Positions 9,311 through 18,501 of a stretch of 64,000 nt of DNA are shown here, in pieces (positions within the stretch are counted from its first letter, which is position 1; every line of letters starts with the position of its first letter). The notes beneath the pieces were generated by a model. That model saw only the letters and a list, made by a program, of their open reading frames with translations. It made no database searches and was not told the DNA's origin. Both the position numbers and the translations under genes were made by a program. The stretch lies in contig NZ_JASDCF010000013.1 in assembly GCF_030408035.1 (NCBI RefSeq), forward strand, positions 27,406-91,405, in the 5' to 3' direction. This stretch comes from Psychrobacter sp. APC 3426. Lineage in GTDB: Bacteria > Pseudomonadota > Gammaproteobacteria > Pseudomonadales > Moraxellaceae.

Positions 9311-12310
9311 TCAAAAAAGCTCGCGAACGCCTAGCCATCGCTCTGCGAGTACCATCAAGCAGTCATACTCATCCTGACTGATTATCGTATCGTGTAACAT
9401 GACGGTATGCAATGTGCTTAGCCATTGTCGATACTCATTATAGTCTATTTGACGGCTTTCTTGTTGCCTCTCTGGATAATTCTCTTTCCCCTGAGTCCCT
9501 ATTATAGAGTCCGTAGCAATAGATGCAGGATGGGTGGGCACAGCATTAATAATAACCAATAGCTGAACGCTATTTAGACTTTGAACAGTTAATAATAACC
9601 ACTGCAAGTTAGCATCACTGACCGTGGTTAAATTAATATCAATCAAGCGCGCATGGCGGCGTAAATCTACAATATAGTGCGCAACGCTGTCATTATTATA
9701 GCCGAGCCCTGACACATGTACTGAGCTATCTGGCGTCGATATCACTTGACCTTTGACGTCTTTCGATAGCCGGTATGCAAGCAACGTCAATATGGCTCTC
9801 TTAGCCACATTAATGCCATTAAACACCTGTCCAGAAGGATCAAGCTGAGCACATATATCACTCATACCCCTCTGTAATAGCGGTTGCCATTCAGCCTGTA
9901 TGTCTCCATCATTATCGTTTAAAATTTCGGAAAATATCGGCAGTAACTGCTGTAAATGCAGCGCTTGCCATAACGATAGAATTGGTGAAACTTGCTGCGC
10001 TGGAGTTGATATTGTCGCATTATTCAAAGGAGTCGGTACTGACTGAACATCACCTGTTAAATATTTTTCATCTGATAAATTATCAGAAAAACTTTTGGTC
10101 AGATCAGCTGATAGCTGTTTTCCAAACAACTCAAGCATGCCTTGTTGATAGCGCAACAGCATCGTACGGCATTTTTGCTGCTTTACATAGTGTTGATGCG
10201 CTTGGTTGCTATGACTGGTTTCGCTTTTTAGACGTAATTGATCAATGATGCTTTCTGATAAATCATGCTGGCGTAGTTTATTTACAGCAAATGCAATCAA
10301 AGCACTATCTAAACGTCTATCAAGATTTGCAATTATTTTTAATAATTTATGGTCTAGCGTATGCGCTAAAACTTGAGGGTTACTGAAAGTACTAGGCTTC
10401 ATCTTAGTATTAGCATTGGTGTCAGCAGCAAATACTCTATCGTTTGGAAGCCCAAGCCAAATATCTTTTAAATCATACATGCCAGTCGTAGATATTGCCT
10501 GTCCTTGATGACAAAGCATGATGGCTTCTATTAGAGCTTGCGCCCCTAATGGATGATGACTGTGATTGAGCACATATTGTGATAATGTCACTTTGTTTAT
10601 ATCGTCAACACTAATCAAAGCTGCTGATGGCAAATCGCTGTCAGGTTTTGCCATCCATGGTTTTAACAGCTGATAAGTACCAATATCTTCTGCTACCTGC
10701 AAACGCCCATCAACAACCACATCTCCCTCTACGACAAACTCAAGACCTACATCTGTTTCCAGTTTACTGCTAGATTCATCAGTAGAAAAATCTGAAACTT
10801 CATTGTCAGTCATATCATTAGGATTTTCGATGAAATTATTATCAACAGCATGATTAACAGATGTTGAGTGAGCTTTAGATATATGAGATTGGGGTGTGAT
10901 TGCTTCTTTATTTCTGCTTAGGCTATTTGCTTTTATTGCTCTCCAATCACCAAGACGACGCTGTTCATATATCTCTTTTATTTTTTGCTGATTTATGCGC
11001 TTCTCTCTTGCGACCTGAACGGCAAAGTCATGATAAGCATTGGCATTGATGGCACTCATACGCTCGCTTAAGCTAGGATGCGTAGCAAACCACGAAACAT
11101 CACCCAGATCCGCCCCACTGCTGGCAAAAAAGAAGTGACTCAGCCCGTTAATATCAGCGATATTTGATAAGCGTGAACCAAGTGAATCTTGATGAATGGC
11201 TTTTAAAGTTTCCATGATCGCAGGCGAGCGTGTCAGCTGCACGCTAGTCGCATCAGCGAGCAATTCACGCTGACGGTTAAAGCTATGCTTAATCAGCTGC
11301 GCACTTGCCATACTCGAAAAGCTCAACCCATGTAACAGCAATGTCCAAACACTGCGCGGTGCTTGCCGATCAATCTCAGGTCTATTTTGTAGCCATCTGG
11401 ACTGACTTTTTGCTGCTGACTGCTGCCTCTGTGACTGGCTGTGCCAGTAAGATACCCAATCGCTATGGCTCGTAAAGCTTGCTGTTTGCGCCTCAGTGCT
11501 GCGTGCATGACTATCGATTGCGCTTTGTGGCAAAGGCATGTCTCGATTAACAGCACTATTAAAAGAGCCATCAAAATAACTGCCTTGCCGACTATAACCA
11601 GAGGCGTTATTACTGATAGGATCACTCCAGTCATACACTATCTGCAAGCCTGCCAGTACCACCATTAGCTGCAAATTGAATGTCGCATCGCCATGCAGGA
11701 TATGACCATATTCATGACCAATAAGCCCATATAACCCCTCATCAGACAGCTTATCAAGCGCGCCTTGGGTGACGACTAACACCATATCCTGACTATGGCG
11801 ACCCGCGACAAAGCCATTGATGCCTTGCTCATCAGGCAGCACATAAAGAATTGGCATACTTAGACCAGAAGCAATGGCCAACTGCTGGGCAATCTCATAG
11901 TAACGCCGATAGACAGGCGGAAAATCACGCTCATCACGTACCGCTATATGACGATCACTAAAACGAACCTTGGCAACAGACTCATGCTGATGGGCGACTC
12001 CGCTGCTGTGTTCCCAAGCGTCCTGACTGTTATCGATAAACAAACGCACCGCACCCACGCGCTGGGCAATAGCACGACCACCAGCCTTTAAACGGCGATA
12101 CTCTAAAAAGCTACCACCAATAAAGCTAGCCAACGTCCAAACAATGACCAGTACCAGTGCCCAATAATACACACCACCAGTAAATAAAGTAAGCAGCAGC
12201 GCCATTACCCCAAGCGCCACTGCTATATGTGCAAATACGATGAGAAAAAACAGCCCATAGAGCAATAGGCTGCGCTGAGTACGTGTCCGCTGTTCACCAA
12301 AAAAATCCAT
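9311..12310 (-). CDS. Membrane M48 family zinc metallopeptidase with long C-terminal extension
   Basis: Two N-terminal membrane helices (about residues 15-70) are followed by an M48 peptidase domain. The zinc motif HEYGH is at residues 199-203 and the third ligand is probably in RQRELLADATS. Residues 500-999 form a long extension without a recognised domain, with low-complexity parts around 460-540. M48 enzymes such as HtpX degrade membrane proteins. Large M48 proteins paired with LemA are common in gamma-proteobacteria, and here lemA ends only 50 bases upstream in the same orientation, so the two are probably one operon. The substrate is unknown. Confidence 0.85.
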   Translation of the reverse strand: MDFFGEQRTRTQRSLLLYGLFFLIVFAHIAVALGVMALLLTLFTGGVYYWALVLVIVWTLASFIGGSFLEYRRLKAGGRAIAQRVGAVRLFIDNSQDAWEHSSGVAHQHESVAKVRFSDRHIAVRDERDFPPVYRRYYEIAQQLAIASGLSMPILYVLPDEQGINGFVAGRHSQDMVLVVTQGALDKLSDEGLYGLIGHEYGHILHGDATFNLQLMVVLAGLQIVYDWSDPISNNASGYSRQGSYFDGSFNSAVNRDMPLPQSAIDSHARSTEAQTASFTSHSDWVSYWHSQSQRQQSAAKSQSRWLQNRPEIDRQAPRSVWTLLLHGLSFSSMASAQLIKHSFNRQRELLADATSVQLTRSPAIMETLKAIHQDSLGSRLSNIADINGLSHFFFASSGADLGDVSWFATHPSLSERMSAINANAYHDFAVQVAREKRINQQKIKEIYEQRRLGDWRAIKANSLSRNKEAITPQSHISKAHSTSVNHAVDNNFIENPNDMTDNEVSDFSTDESSSKLETDVGLEFVVEGDVVVDGRLQVAEDIGTYQLLKPWMAKPDSDLPSAALISVDDINKVTLSQYVLNHSHHPLGAQALIEAIMLCHQGQAISTTGMYDLKDIWLGLPNDRVFAADTNANTKMKPSTFSNPQVLAHTLDHKLLKIIANLDRRLDSALIAFAVNKLRQHDLSESIIDQLRLKSETSHSNQAHQHYVKQQKCRTMLLRYQQGMLELFGKQLSADLTKSFSDNLSDEKYLTGDVQSVPTPLNNATISTPAQQVSPILSLWQALHLQQLLPIFSEILNDNDGDIQAEWQPLLQRGMSDICAQLDPSGQVFNGINVAKRAILTLLAYRLSKDVKGQVISTPDSSVHVSGLGYNNDSVAHYIVDLRRHARLIDINLTTVSDANLQWLLLTVQSLNSVQLLVIINAVPTHPASIATDSIIGTQGKENYPERQQESRQIDYNEYRQWLSTLHTVMLHDTIISQDEYDCLMVLAERWLGVRELF

Positions 12311-12360
12311 CTATATGCCTGACTTAAAGATAGCTAAACGTATTTGAATATAATGAAATA

Positions 12361-12957
12361 TCAGCCCATATTGACGACAGGTGCTTGAGCAATTGCTTCT
12401 CTATCCTCAAACACTAACGGGCTAAGTGGGCGAAAGCCAAAGGTGCTGCTGACAAGATTGTTTGGGAACACTTCGCGGTCATTGTTATAAAACATCACGC
12501 TATCATTATAATGCTGACGGGCAAAACCTATACGATTTTCCGTATTGGTCAGCTCATCCATCAACTCTTTAATCATACCGTCCGCTTTTAACTCAGGATA
12601 TGCTTCCACGACCGCTGAGAATTGCCCCAAGGCTTTGGACAACATACCTTCTGCTTTGGCAAATAGCGCCATATGCTCAAGCGAGTCTGGTTGATGCTTA
12701 CTAGAATCCTGCAAGCTTTGAGCGTGATTACGCGCACTAATCACGCGGGTCAGTGTTTCTTCTTCGTGGGTCAAATAACGCTTGGCAGTCTCTACCAAGT
12801 TTGGAATCAAATCATGACGGCGCTTTAGCTGCACATCTATTTGAGCAAAACCATTCTTCGCTTGGTTGCGCGCCCGCACCAACTTGTTAAATATCGACAC
12901 GCCAAAAACAACAGCTAGCACCACAATAATAATAAATAGCCAAACGAACGTCTTCAT
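12361..12957 (-). CDS. lemA: LemA family protein
   Basis: A 198-residue protein with one N-terminal membrane helix (residues 3-24) followed by a helical domain. The LemA signature VDVQLKRRHDLIPNLVET-like stretch (here IDVQLKRRHDLIPNLVETAK) lies at residues 41-60, and FNNxREVFPNNLVSSTFGF-like residues are near 155-175. Topology is one helix anchored with the domain likely outside the cytoplasm. A GAGGA site lies 7 bases before the ATG. It is followed by the M48 peptidase. The role is not established; LemA proteins are linked to membrane-stress or quality control. Confidence 0.92.
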   Translation of the reverse strand: MKTFVWLFIIIVVLAVVFGVSIFNKLVRARNQAKNGFAQIDVQLKRRHDLIPNLVETAKRYLTHEEETLTRVISARNHAQSLQDSSKHQPDSLEHMALFAKAEGMLSKALGQFSAVVEAYPELKADGMIKELMDELTNTENRIGFARQHYNDSVMFYNNDREVFPNNLVSSTFGFRPLSPLVFEDREAIAQAPVVNMG

Positions 12958-13066
12958 AATTAATCCTCAAAGCTTTCAGTATTCATACCAATGGTAATAA
13001 TCTTTAATATCTTATTTTAACCCATCTTAACCACTGAAACCTCAGAATCAGACGAAATACAGGCAC

Positions 13067-13094
13067 AAAAAAAGCCCTTTATAATGAAGGGCTT
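13067..13094 (-). terminator. Rho-independent terminator downstream of the SRP RNA gene
   Basis: On the minus strand an 8-bp G+C-rich stem (AAGCCCTT with AAGGGCTT) and 7-base loop are followed by seven T. It lies about 60 bases beyond the SRP RNA and before lemA, isolating the two. Confidence 0.8.
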
Positions 13095-13158
13095 AATATG
13101 TCAATCGAGCATTTTTAATATTATCGTTAAAGCTTTACTCAAATTTTAGGCAAAAAAA

Positions 13159-13269
13159 AGCGACTCCATCAGCACATCCTCGGCACACATTATAACTATT
13201 ACCGTTGCTACCTTCCGGTCCTGGCGGGATTCATAGAACAATGTTGCGAGGCTACCAATGGAGCCACCA
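13159..13269 (-). ncRNA. ffs: Bacterial small signal recognition particle RNA (4.5S)
   Basis: The minus strand shows the universally conserved SRP domain IV: CCAGGACCGGAAGGTAGCAA, with the GGAA tetraloop and the asymmetric internal loop that binds Ffh. The two ends pair (GGCTCCAT with ATGGAGTC), closing a single long hairpin of about 110 nt, the usual size for 4.5S RNA. Eight T follow the 3' end. The RNA brings Ffh and FtsY to ribosomes making membrane proteins. The ends are estimated from pairing and the T-run. Confidence 0.93.
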
Positions 13270-13276
13270 GTTGCAG

Positions 13277-13304
13277 ATTATACAAGAATTTTTTAGTATT
13301 GCAA
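13277..13304 (-). promoter_or_regulatory. Sigma-70 promoter of ffs
   Basis: Perfect -10 TATAAT (13282-13277) and a -35-like TTGCAA (13304-13299) are separated by 16 bases and lie 7-8 bases upstream of the predicted SRP RNA 5' end. Confidence 0.75.
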
Positions 13305-13580
13305 CCCCTAGCTCAAACTGTTTACTTTAGGAGATATAAAACTCTTTGAGCTTATGTGCTAAAAGACCGTGTAACGTTCACCTAATCCATAGCGCTAGCC
13401 CGTAACGTAAGTGACAAAACTCTCACAGCAACCCCATTAATTTCTGCTATTTTACTTACAGCATGTTAAATAAAAAATGAACACAAACAGCAGCTAACAT
13501 AATAATTTTTAAATGAGACATCGGAATACGCATTATTACGATGTGACTCATAATTATGATTACCTACTTAGGAGATAGCC
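13305..13580. other. Non-coding stretch between ffs and the SIMPL-domain gene
   Basis: No gene, terminator or clear repeat is visible. It presumably carries the promoter of the downstream plus-strand gene; no convincing promoter match was seen. Confidence 0.5.
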
Positions 13581-14297
13581 ATGAAAAACATTTTGATGAA
13601 TAAAACAGCAATAGCCACTGGTACGGCCGCCTTACTAACAGTGATGATGAGCAGCGCACACGCAGAACCAACAGGCTATGACCAGCTTACTTTTCAAACG
13701 GAAGTCAAGGAAGAAATTCAAAATGATGAAGTGCGCGCAAGTATGTACAAAAAAGCACAAGCAAACACGTCCAAGGCTCTGGCTACGACCCTTAACACGT
13801 CTATCAATAACGCCATGAAAATCGCTAAACGCTACCCTAGTGTGACAGTCAGTACAGGGCAGCAGCGCACCTACCCTCGCTATGATAAAAATGACAAAAT
13901 CATCGGCTGGACAGGACAGGCAAGTATAGACCTGAAAAGCACAGACTTTGCAGCGACCAGCCAGCTCATTGCCGACTTACAAGAAACCTTGGTCATGGAG
14001 AATCTAAATTTTGGTGTCTCAGATGCCAAAAAAGATGCGCTTGAGCAAAAACTGATGACTGATGCTTCTCGCGCCTTTCAAAACCAAGCTAAAAGCCTCA
14101 CACGCGCTTGGGATGCTCGCGGCTATCGCGTGGTAAACGTCAATCTAAATACGGGTAGCAATTACCCTCGCCCTATGTATAGCAGCATGAATATGAGAGC
14201 AGAAGCAGCGGATGCCTCAGTACCAAGCCAAAGCTTCGAATCTGGTAATAGCACCATTTCAGTCACTGCTAACGGCACGATTGAGCTAACTAAATAA
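13581..14297 (+). CDS. Periplasmic SIMPL-domain (DUF541) protein
   Basis: A 238-residue exported protein. A signal peptide ends at about residue 28 (AHA then EPTGYDQL). The mature part has the SIMPL/DUF541 layout: an N-terminal strand with many charged residues, then VTVSTGQQRTYPRYDKNDKI at about 88-107, a GWTGQASIDLKS strand, and a final beta-strand before TANGTIELTK. An AGGAG site lies 7 bases before the ATG. Family members are periplasmic and of unclear function, some linked to oxidative stress. It is a single-gene unit ending at a shared terminator. Confidence 0.82.
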   Translation: MKNILMNKTAIATGTAALLTVMMSSAHAEPTGYDQLTFQTEVKEEIQNDEVRASMYKKAQANTSKALATTLNTSINNAMKIAKRYPSVTVSTGQQRTYPRYDKNDKIIGWTGQASIDLKSTDFAATSQLIADLQETLVMENLNFGVSDAKKDALEQKLMTDASRAFQNQAKSLTRAWDARGYRVVNVNLNTGSNYPRPMYSSMNMRAEAADASVPSQSFESGNSTISVTANGTIELTK

Positions 14298-14346
14298 TGG
14301 AGTTAAGTTCATTAGATGTCGGCTAATTAAAGAGTTTTTAATTGAA

Positions 14347-14391
14347 TAAAAAAAAGGGCAGTCACTTACCGAAGTGGGCTGTCCCTTTTTT
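14347..14391. terminator. Bidirectional terminator between convergent genes
   Basis: An interrupted stem with an A-run on the left and T-run on the right sits between the SIMPL gene (+) and the DUF4124 gene (-), so it could serve both directions. The stem has small bulges. Confidence 0.7.
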
Positions 14392-14464
14392 GAGATATTA
14401 AAGATCAAGCACTTTAGGCGCAATGCTATATTCAGCTATTGCCCAAATTTAGCTATCGCCCAAC

Positions 14465-15271
14465 TCATTTGGTAAAAGCATCATTAGTCACAGGTTGGCT
14501 GTTTTGTATGTTTCGCTGACTACTCTCTTTTTGACGCATTTTTAATAACACTTTTTGATGCCAAGGTAGTCGCTGATACGCTAAAAGCTGTTCTGCTATT
14601 TTCTTATCCTTTTGCAAGGTTTGCGTATTTTGGATTACATGAACCGTACGCTCAACCCGTTTTAATATCTGTCCTTTATCGCTTTTTACTACTGCTTTTA
14701 TACTATGCACCCCTGGCAGTATGTCAACGGTCGCTATTGAAGCATTCAGGCCTTGCGCCACTTCATTCTCATCTAAGTAAATACTCACACTATCCCCCGC
14801 TTGTAACGCAGGCTTTACTTGTATATTCACGTCAATATTCTGCACTGGACGACGATAAGCGCGTTCCTCGCTAGGCTCTATCATCGTCAATTGATAATTG
14901 GTAGGGACTTTAGTTGTCGTATTTAAACCGGCACTGGTCGTACTAGATGGCTGATTGTTTGCAGCGTTGTTTGAAGTACTAGTCGAAGCGCTAGTTGAGC
15001 CACTGCTTGAGCCAATAGTTTCAGCACCTGTGGATATTCCAATCTGACTAACCTGTTTACCAGCCTTTTGCTCATAGCTTTGAGGGCGATCGGTAAAGGT
15101 GACTTGACCTGTTTTTTCATCGATTACTTTGTAGATAGGCGCAGCATTTGCTATAGATAGTTGCAAACTCGCTGAAGTAACAACCAAACCAGCCAGTAGC
15201 CCAATGAATTTTTGAGAGCTAGACGGTAAGCTGTCTCGTTTGTTTATTTTACTTCTCAAATGCATATACAT
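14465..15271 (-). CDS. Exported DUF4124-domain protein next to glnA
   Basis: A 268-residue secreted protein. A hydrophobic signal (about residues 22-43, cleavage near ANA/AP) is followed by a DUF4124 domain (IYKVIDEKTGQVTFTDRP, residues 46-63). A serine-threonine-asparagine-rich linker comes next (about 75-120). A second half has YRRPVQNIDVNIQVKPAL and a beta-rich Ig-like portion. DUF4124 proteins next to glnA are common in pseudomonads and relatives, usually before ntrBC; ntrBC is not seen here. A terminator separates it from glnA, so it is probably a separate unit. The function is unknown. Confidence 0.75.
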   Translation of the reverse strand: MYMHLRSKINKRDSLPSSSQKFIGLLAGLVVTSASLQLSIANAAPIYKVIDEKTGQVTFTDRPQSYEQKAGKQVSQIGISTGAETIGSSSGSTSASTSTSNNAANNQPSSTTSAGLNTTTKVPTNYQLTMIEPSEERAYRRPVQNIDVNIQVKPALQAGDSVSIYLDENEVAQGLNASIATVDILPGVHSIKAVVKSDKGQILKRVERTVHVIQNTQTLQKDKKIAEQLLAYQRLPWHQKVLLKMRQKESSQRNIQNSQPVTNDAFTK

Positions 15272-15402
15272 AGTCAGTCAACCTAATCAGTACGTATTAT
15301 TGTCAATATAACTTTATTACTACTATTATGCGGTACTTTTCATATGAAAACAGTAGTGATTTTCTACAAATTCATACCTTTTGCATCCATGTTGTTTTAT
15401 GC

Positions 15403-15440
15403 AAAAAAAACCAGCTAAGTTCTCCTTAGCTGGTTTTTTT
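15403..15440 (-). terminator. Rho-independent terminator of glnA
   Basis: On the minus strand ACCAGCTAAG pairs with CTTAGCTGGT around a 5-base loop and is followed by eight T. It lies about 30 bases past the glnA stop. Confidence 0.93.
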
Positions 15441-15471
15441 TATTAAAATCCTTACACGTGCTAATTAATGA

Positions 15472-16881
15472 TTAGCAGCTGTAGTACAGGTCAAATTCAA
15501 CTGGGTGTACAGTGACATTGACACGTTGTACTTCTTCTTCTTTTAGAGCAATGAATGCTTCAAGCATCTCTTCGGTGAACACATCACCTTTTAATAAGAA
15601 CTCATGATCATCACGTAATGCTTGTAGTGCCACTTCTAAGTTCTCTGCAACCGTTGGGATTTGTGCTTCTTCTTCTGGTGGTAAGTCATACAAGTTCTTA
15701 TCAGCCGCTTCACCTGGATGCATTTTGTTTTGGATGCCATCAAGGCCAGCCATCAATAGCGCAGCAAAGGTTAAGTACGGGTTAGCTGCAGGATCTGGGA
15801 AACGTGCTTCTACACGTACCGCTTTTGGGCTGCTAACGTGTGGAATACGAATAGAGGCTGAGCGGTTAGAGGCTGAGTAAGCAAGCTTAATCGGCGCTTC
15901 ATAATGCGGCACCAGACGCTTATAGCTGTTGGTCGATGGGTTGGTAATGGCATTCAAGGCACGGGCGTGCTTGATGATACCGCCGATGAAATATAGCGCT
16001 GTCTCAGACAGACCAGCATACTCATCACCAGAGAAAGTGTTTACGCCGTCTTTTGAGATAGACATATGCACGTGCATACCTGAACCGTTATCACCAACCA
16101 CAGGCTTTGGCATAAAGGTGGCTGTTTTGCCAAACTGATGCGCAACGTTATGAACCACATATTTCAACTGCTGCACTTCATCCGCTTTACGTACTAGGGT
16201 GTTGAACGCAACACCAATCTCTGACTGACAAGGCGCGACTTCATGGTGATGCACTTCAACACAGCCTTCGCCGATGATTTCTTCTAGACGCTCACACATG
16301 ACAGAACGCATGTCTTGTGAGCTATCGATTGGTGGTACTGGGAAATAAGCACCTTTCACACGTGGACGGTGTCCCATGTTGCCCCAGTCATAGTCATTAT
16401 TGGTCGACCATGCCGCTTCTTCAGCGACAATCTTGTGGCTGACACCTGACATCTCAATCGACCATTTCACTTCGTCGAATACAAAAAACTCAGGCTCAGG
16501 ACCGAAGTAAGCAGTATCACCGATACCCGTTGATTTTAAATACTCTTCAGCACGGCGGGCGATAGAACGTGGGTCGCGGTCGTAGCCTTGCAAGGTCGTT
16601 GGCTCAATGATGTCACAAGTTACCACCACAGTCACCGAATCAAAGAACGGGTCGATAAAAGCAGTTTCTGGGTCAGGGCGTAAAATCATGTCTGAGGCTT
16701 CGATGCCTTTCCAGCCAGCAATGGATGAGCCATCGAACATCTTGCCATCTTCCATCACTTCTTCGTCAACGCTATGCGCTGGAAAGCTGATGTGCTGCTC
16801 TTTACCACGGGTATCGGTAAAGCGAAAATCAACCCATTTGGCATTAGATGATTTGATAAGATCCAGTAGTTTATTCGACAT
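15472..16881 (-). CDS. glnA: Glutamine synthetase, type I
   Basis: Makes glutamine from glutamate, ammonia and ATP; the dodecamer is the main entry point of ammonia. The beta-grasp motif ([13 protein letters not shown]), the ATP motif ([16 protein letters not shown]) and the catalytic NRSASIRIP are all present. The adenylylation loop NLYDLPPEE places the regulatory tyrosine at residue 398, so the enzyme is probably controlled by GlnE. The length of 469 residues equals the E. coli enzyme. A GGAG site lies 8 bases before the ATG. The 895-bp upstream gap holds an NtrC/sigma-54 control region. Confidence 0.97.
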   Translation of the reverse strand: MSNKLLDLIKSSNAKWVDFRFTDTRGKEQHISFPAHSVDEEVMEDGKMFDGSSIAGWKGIEASDMILRPDPETAFIDPFFDSVTVVVTCDIIEPTTLQGYDRDPRSIARRAEEYLKSTGIGDTAYFGPEPEFFVFDEVKWSIEMSGVSHKIVAEEAAWSTNNDYDWGNMGHRPRVKGAYFPVPPIDSSQDMRSVMCERLEEIIGEGCVEVHHHEVAPCQSEIGVAFNTLVRKADEVQQLKYVVHNVAHQFGKTATFMPKPVVGDNGSGMHVHMSISKDGVNTFSGDEYAGLSETALYFIGGIIKHARALNAITNPSTNSYKRLVPHYEAPIKLAYSASNRSASIRIPHVSSPKAVRVEARFPDPAANPYLTFAALLMAGLDGIQNKMHPGEAADKNLYDLPPEEEAQIPTVAENLEVALQALRDDHEFLLKGDVFTEEMLEAFIALKEEEVQRVNVTVHPVEFDLYYSC

Positions 16882-17225
16882 GAATAGTCTCCGTTGTGTT
16901 GATTGGTTTTTTGTGATTTAAAGTGAGTGGTATACGTTGCTTTTTAGGAATATAAGTTTCAAACATATTAGCTAGGTATCTGAAGCTAAATAGCGTGTTC
17001 AATATTATGCTTATTATCAGCACCATCAATAGCATTTATCAGAGTATTTCGCTGATGTGAAATATAAAATTTCGTACACCCAATCAATTCTGCTGCTATT
17101 TTAGCAATATATCGCTGACAATGCTGAACTCTTCAGACGCTTAACGATAATTATTTTCAGGCTGACATCTTGTATTAGACAGTCCGGCAGACTTTGATAT
17201 TGACAGTCCTTGATATTAATAATAT

Positions 17226-17241
17226 TGCAACTGCTATGCCA
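17226..17241 (-). promoter_or_regulatory. Sigma-54 promoter for glnA
   Basis: On the minus strand TGGCAT-AGCAG-TTGCA matches the -24/-12 consensus (TGGCAC-N5-TTGCW) with the exact GG-N10-GC spacing. Transcription would begin near 17214, giving a leader of about 330 nt before glnA. A sigma-54 promoter needs an activator such as NtrC, for which sites lie further upstream. Confidence 0.75.
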
Positions 17242-17404
17242 AGTTATTATATCGATTTTAATGGAGCATACTAAAAAAACCTAATAGTGTGGCTATAAGC
17301 CTTGTACAGCAGATAATATGAGGTTTCATGACTGCTATATGCAGATGGCTAACAAAACAGTGACTGCCCAAATTATCATCAATCGCAAATATTTAAAGCC
17401 AATA

Positions 17405-17507
17405 TGCACCATATGGGTGCGCATTCAACCATATTACTAAAAGGCATTGTGCTGTTATGGTGCATGCAGCGTCTGAACGGCGCTTCATCGTGCACCACAA
17501 CCAGTGG
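17405..17507. promoter_or_regulatory. Three NtrC-type enhancer sites upstream of glnA
   Basis: Site 1 at 17405-17421 (TGCACCATATGGGTGCG) and site 2 at 17448-17464 (TGTGCTGTTATGGTGCA) match the NtrC palindrome TGCACC-N5-GGTGCA closely. Site 3 at 17491-17507 keeps one perfect half (TGCACCA) and a partial second half. The centres are 43 bp apart each time, about four helical turns, which suits cooperative binding on one DNA face. They lie about 165-265 bp upstream of the -24 element. The rest of 16882-17776 contains no gene. Confidence 0.75.
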
Positions 17508-17776
17508 CCTTATCTAACTTTCTACATAAAAAGTTGCATGAATGCAGCCCTCAATACGCTATTTTTATAATGTACCTATTTATAGGTTTACTCACTCACC
17601 TTATGCCTGTTCAATAGCCCACGTTTGATAGACAGTAAAATAGTGGTAAGATAATGCCGTCTAACGACAGCACTAAACGCTGTCAAAATAGTTAAGACGT
17701 GAATACTAAGAAAATAACAACCGCACAATCATTCTTGTCACTATAAATATAGCCAAATCAATGAGTTGAAAACCTA

Positions 17777-18400
17777 ATGATTTTGATGATCGATAACTAC
17801 GACAGTTTTACATACAATATTGTACAGTACTTCGGTGAATTGCAGCAGAACATCACCGTCTGGCGTAATGATCAGGCCACGATTGAGCAGATAAAAACAT
17901 TAGCTCCTGATGCCATTATTATTGGCCCAGGTCCCTGTGACCCAGACCGTGCAGGTATTTCGCTAGAGGTAATAGATACCTTTAAAGGCGTCATACCTAT
18001 ATTGGGCATTTGCCTAGGGCATCAGGCGATTGGCCAGGCATTCGGTGGTCAGGTCGTCAAAGCAGGTGAAGTGATGCATGGGCGCTTATCAGATATTTAC
18101 CACAATAACGAAGGCATATTTGCAGATCTACCTAGCCCCTCACAAGCGACGCGCTACCATTCCCTTGTCATCGATAAAACCAGTCTACCCGCTTGTTTAA
18201 AGATGACTGCATGGACACAAAATAGTGACGGTAGCATTGAAGAGATTATGGGCATACGTCATGATACATTTGCCATCGAAGGGGTACAGTTCCATCCTGA
18301 GTCTATTTTAAGCGAAGCAGGTTATCAGCTTCTTAATAACTTCTTACAAACTCACAATTTGGCAGTATTGCACTCAGATGAGTTACCACAAGTTGGCTAA
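17777..18400 (+). CDS. trpG: Anthranilate synthase glutamine amidotransferase (component II)
   Basis: Supplies ammonia from glutamine for anthranilate synthesis, and in many bacteria also for p-aminobenzoate. The class-I amidotransferase triad is visible: nucleophile Cys79 in GICLGHQ, His173 and Glu175 in QFHPES. The oxyanion motif GPGPCDP is at 50-56. The length of 207 residues is typical. The ribosome site is weak. It is first in a trpG-trpD-trpC run with gaps of 101 and 69 bases; no trpE is nearby, as is usual in pseudomonads and Moraxellaceae. Confidence 0.95.
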   Translation: MILMIDNYDSFTYNIVQYFGELQQNITVWRNDQATIEQIKTLAPDAIIIGPGPCDPDRAGISLEVIDTFKGVIPILGICLGHQAIGQAFGGQVVKAGEVMHGRLSDIYHNNEGIFADLPSPSQATRYHSLVIDKTSLPACLKMTAWTQNSDGSIEEIMGIRHDTFAIEGVQFHPESILSEAGYQLLNNFLQTHNLAVLHSDELPQVG

Positions 18401-18501
18401 TGATGGACGACTGAAAAGCTGATTGATAATAATATGAAGACGAATAATAAAAAATTTAACCACTTTAAAACCACTCTATAAAAATATTAAGCGAGAATAC
18501 A

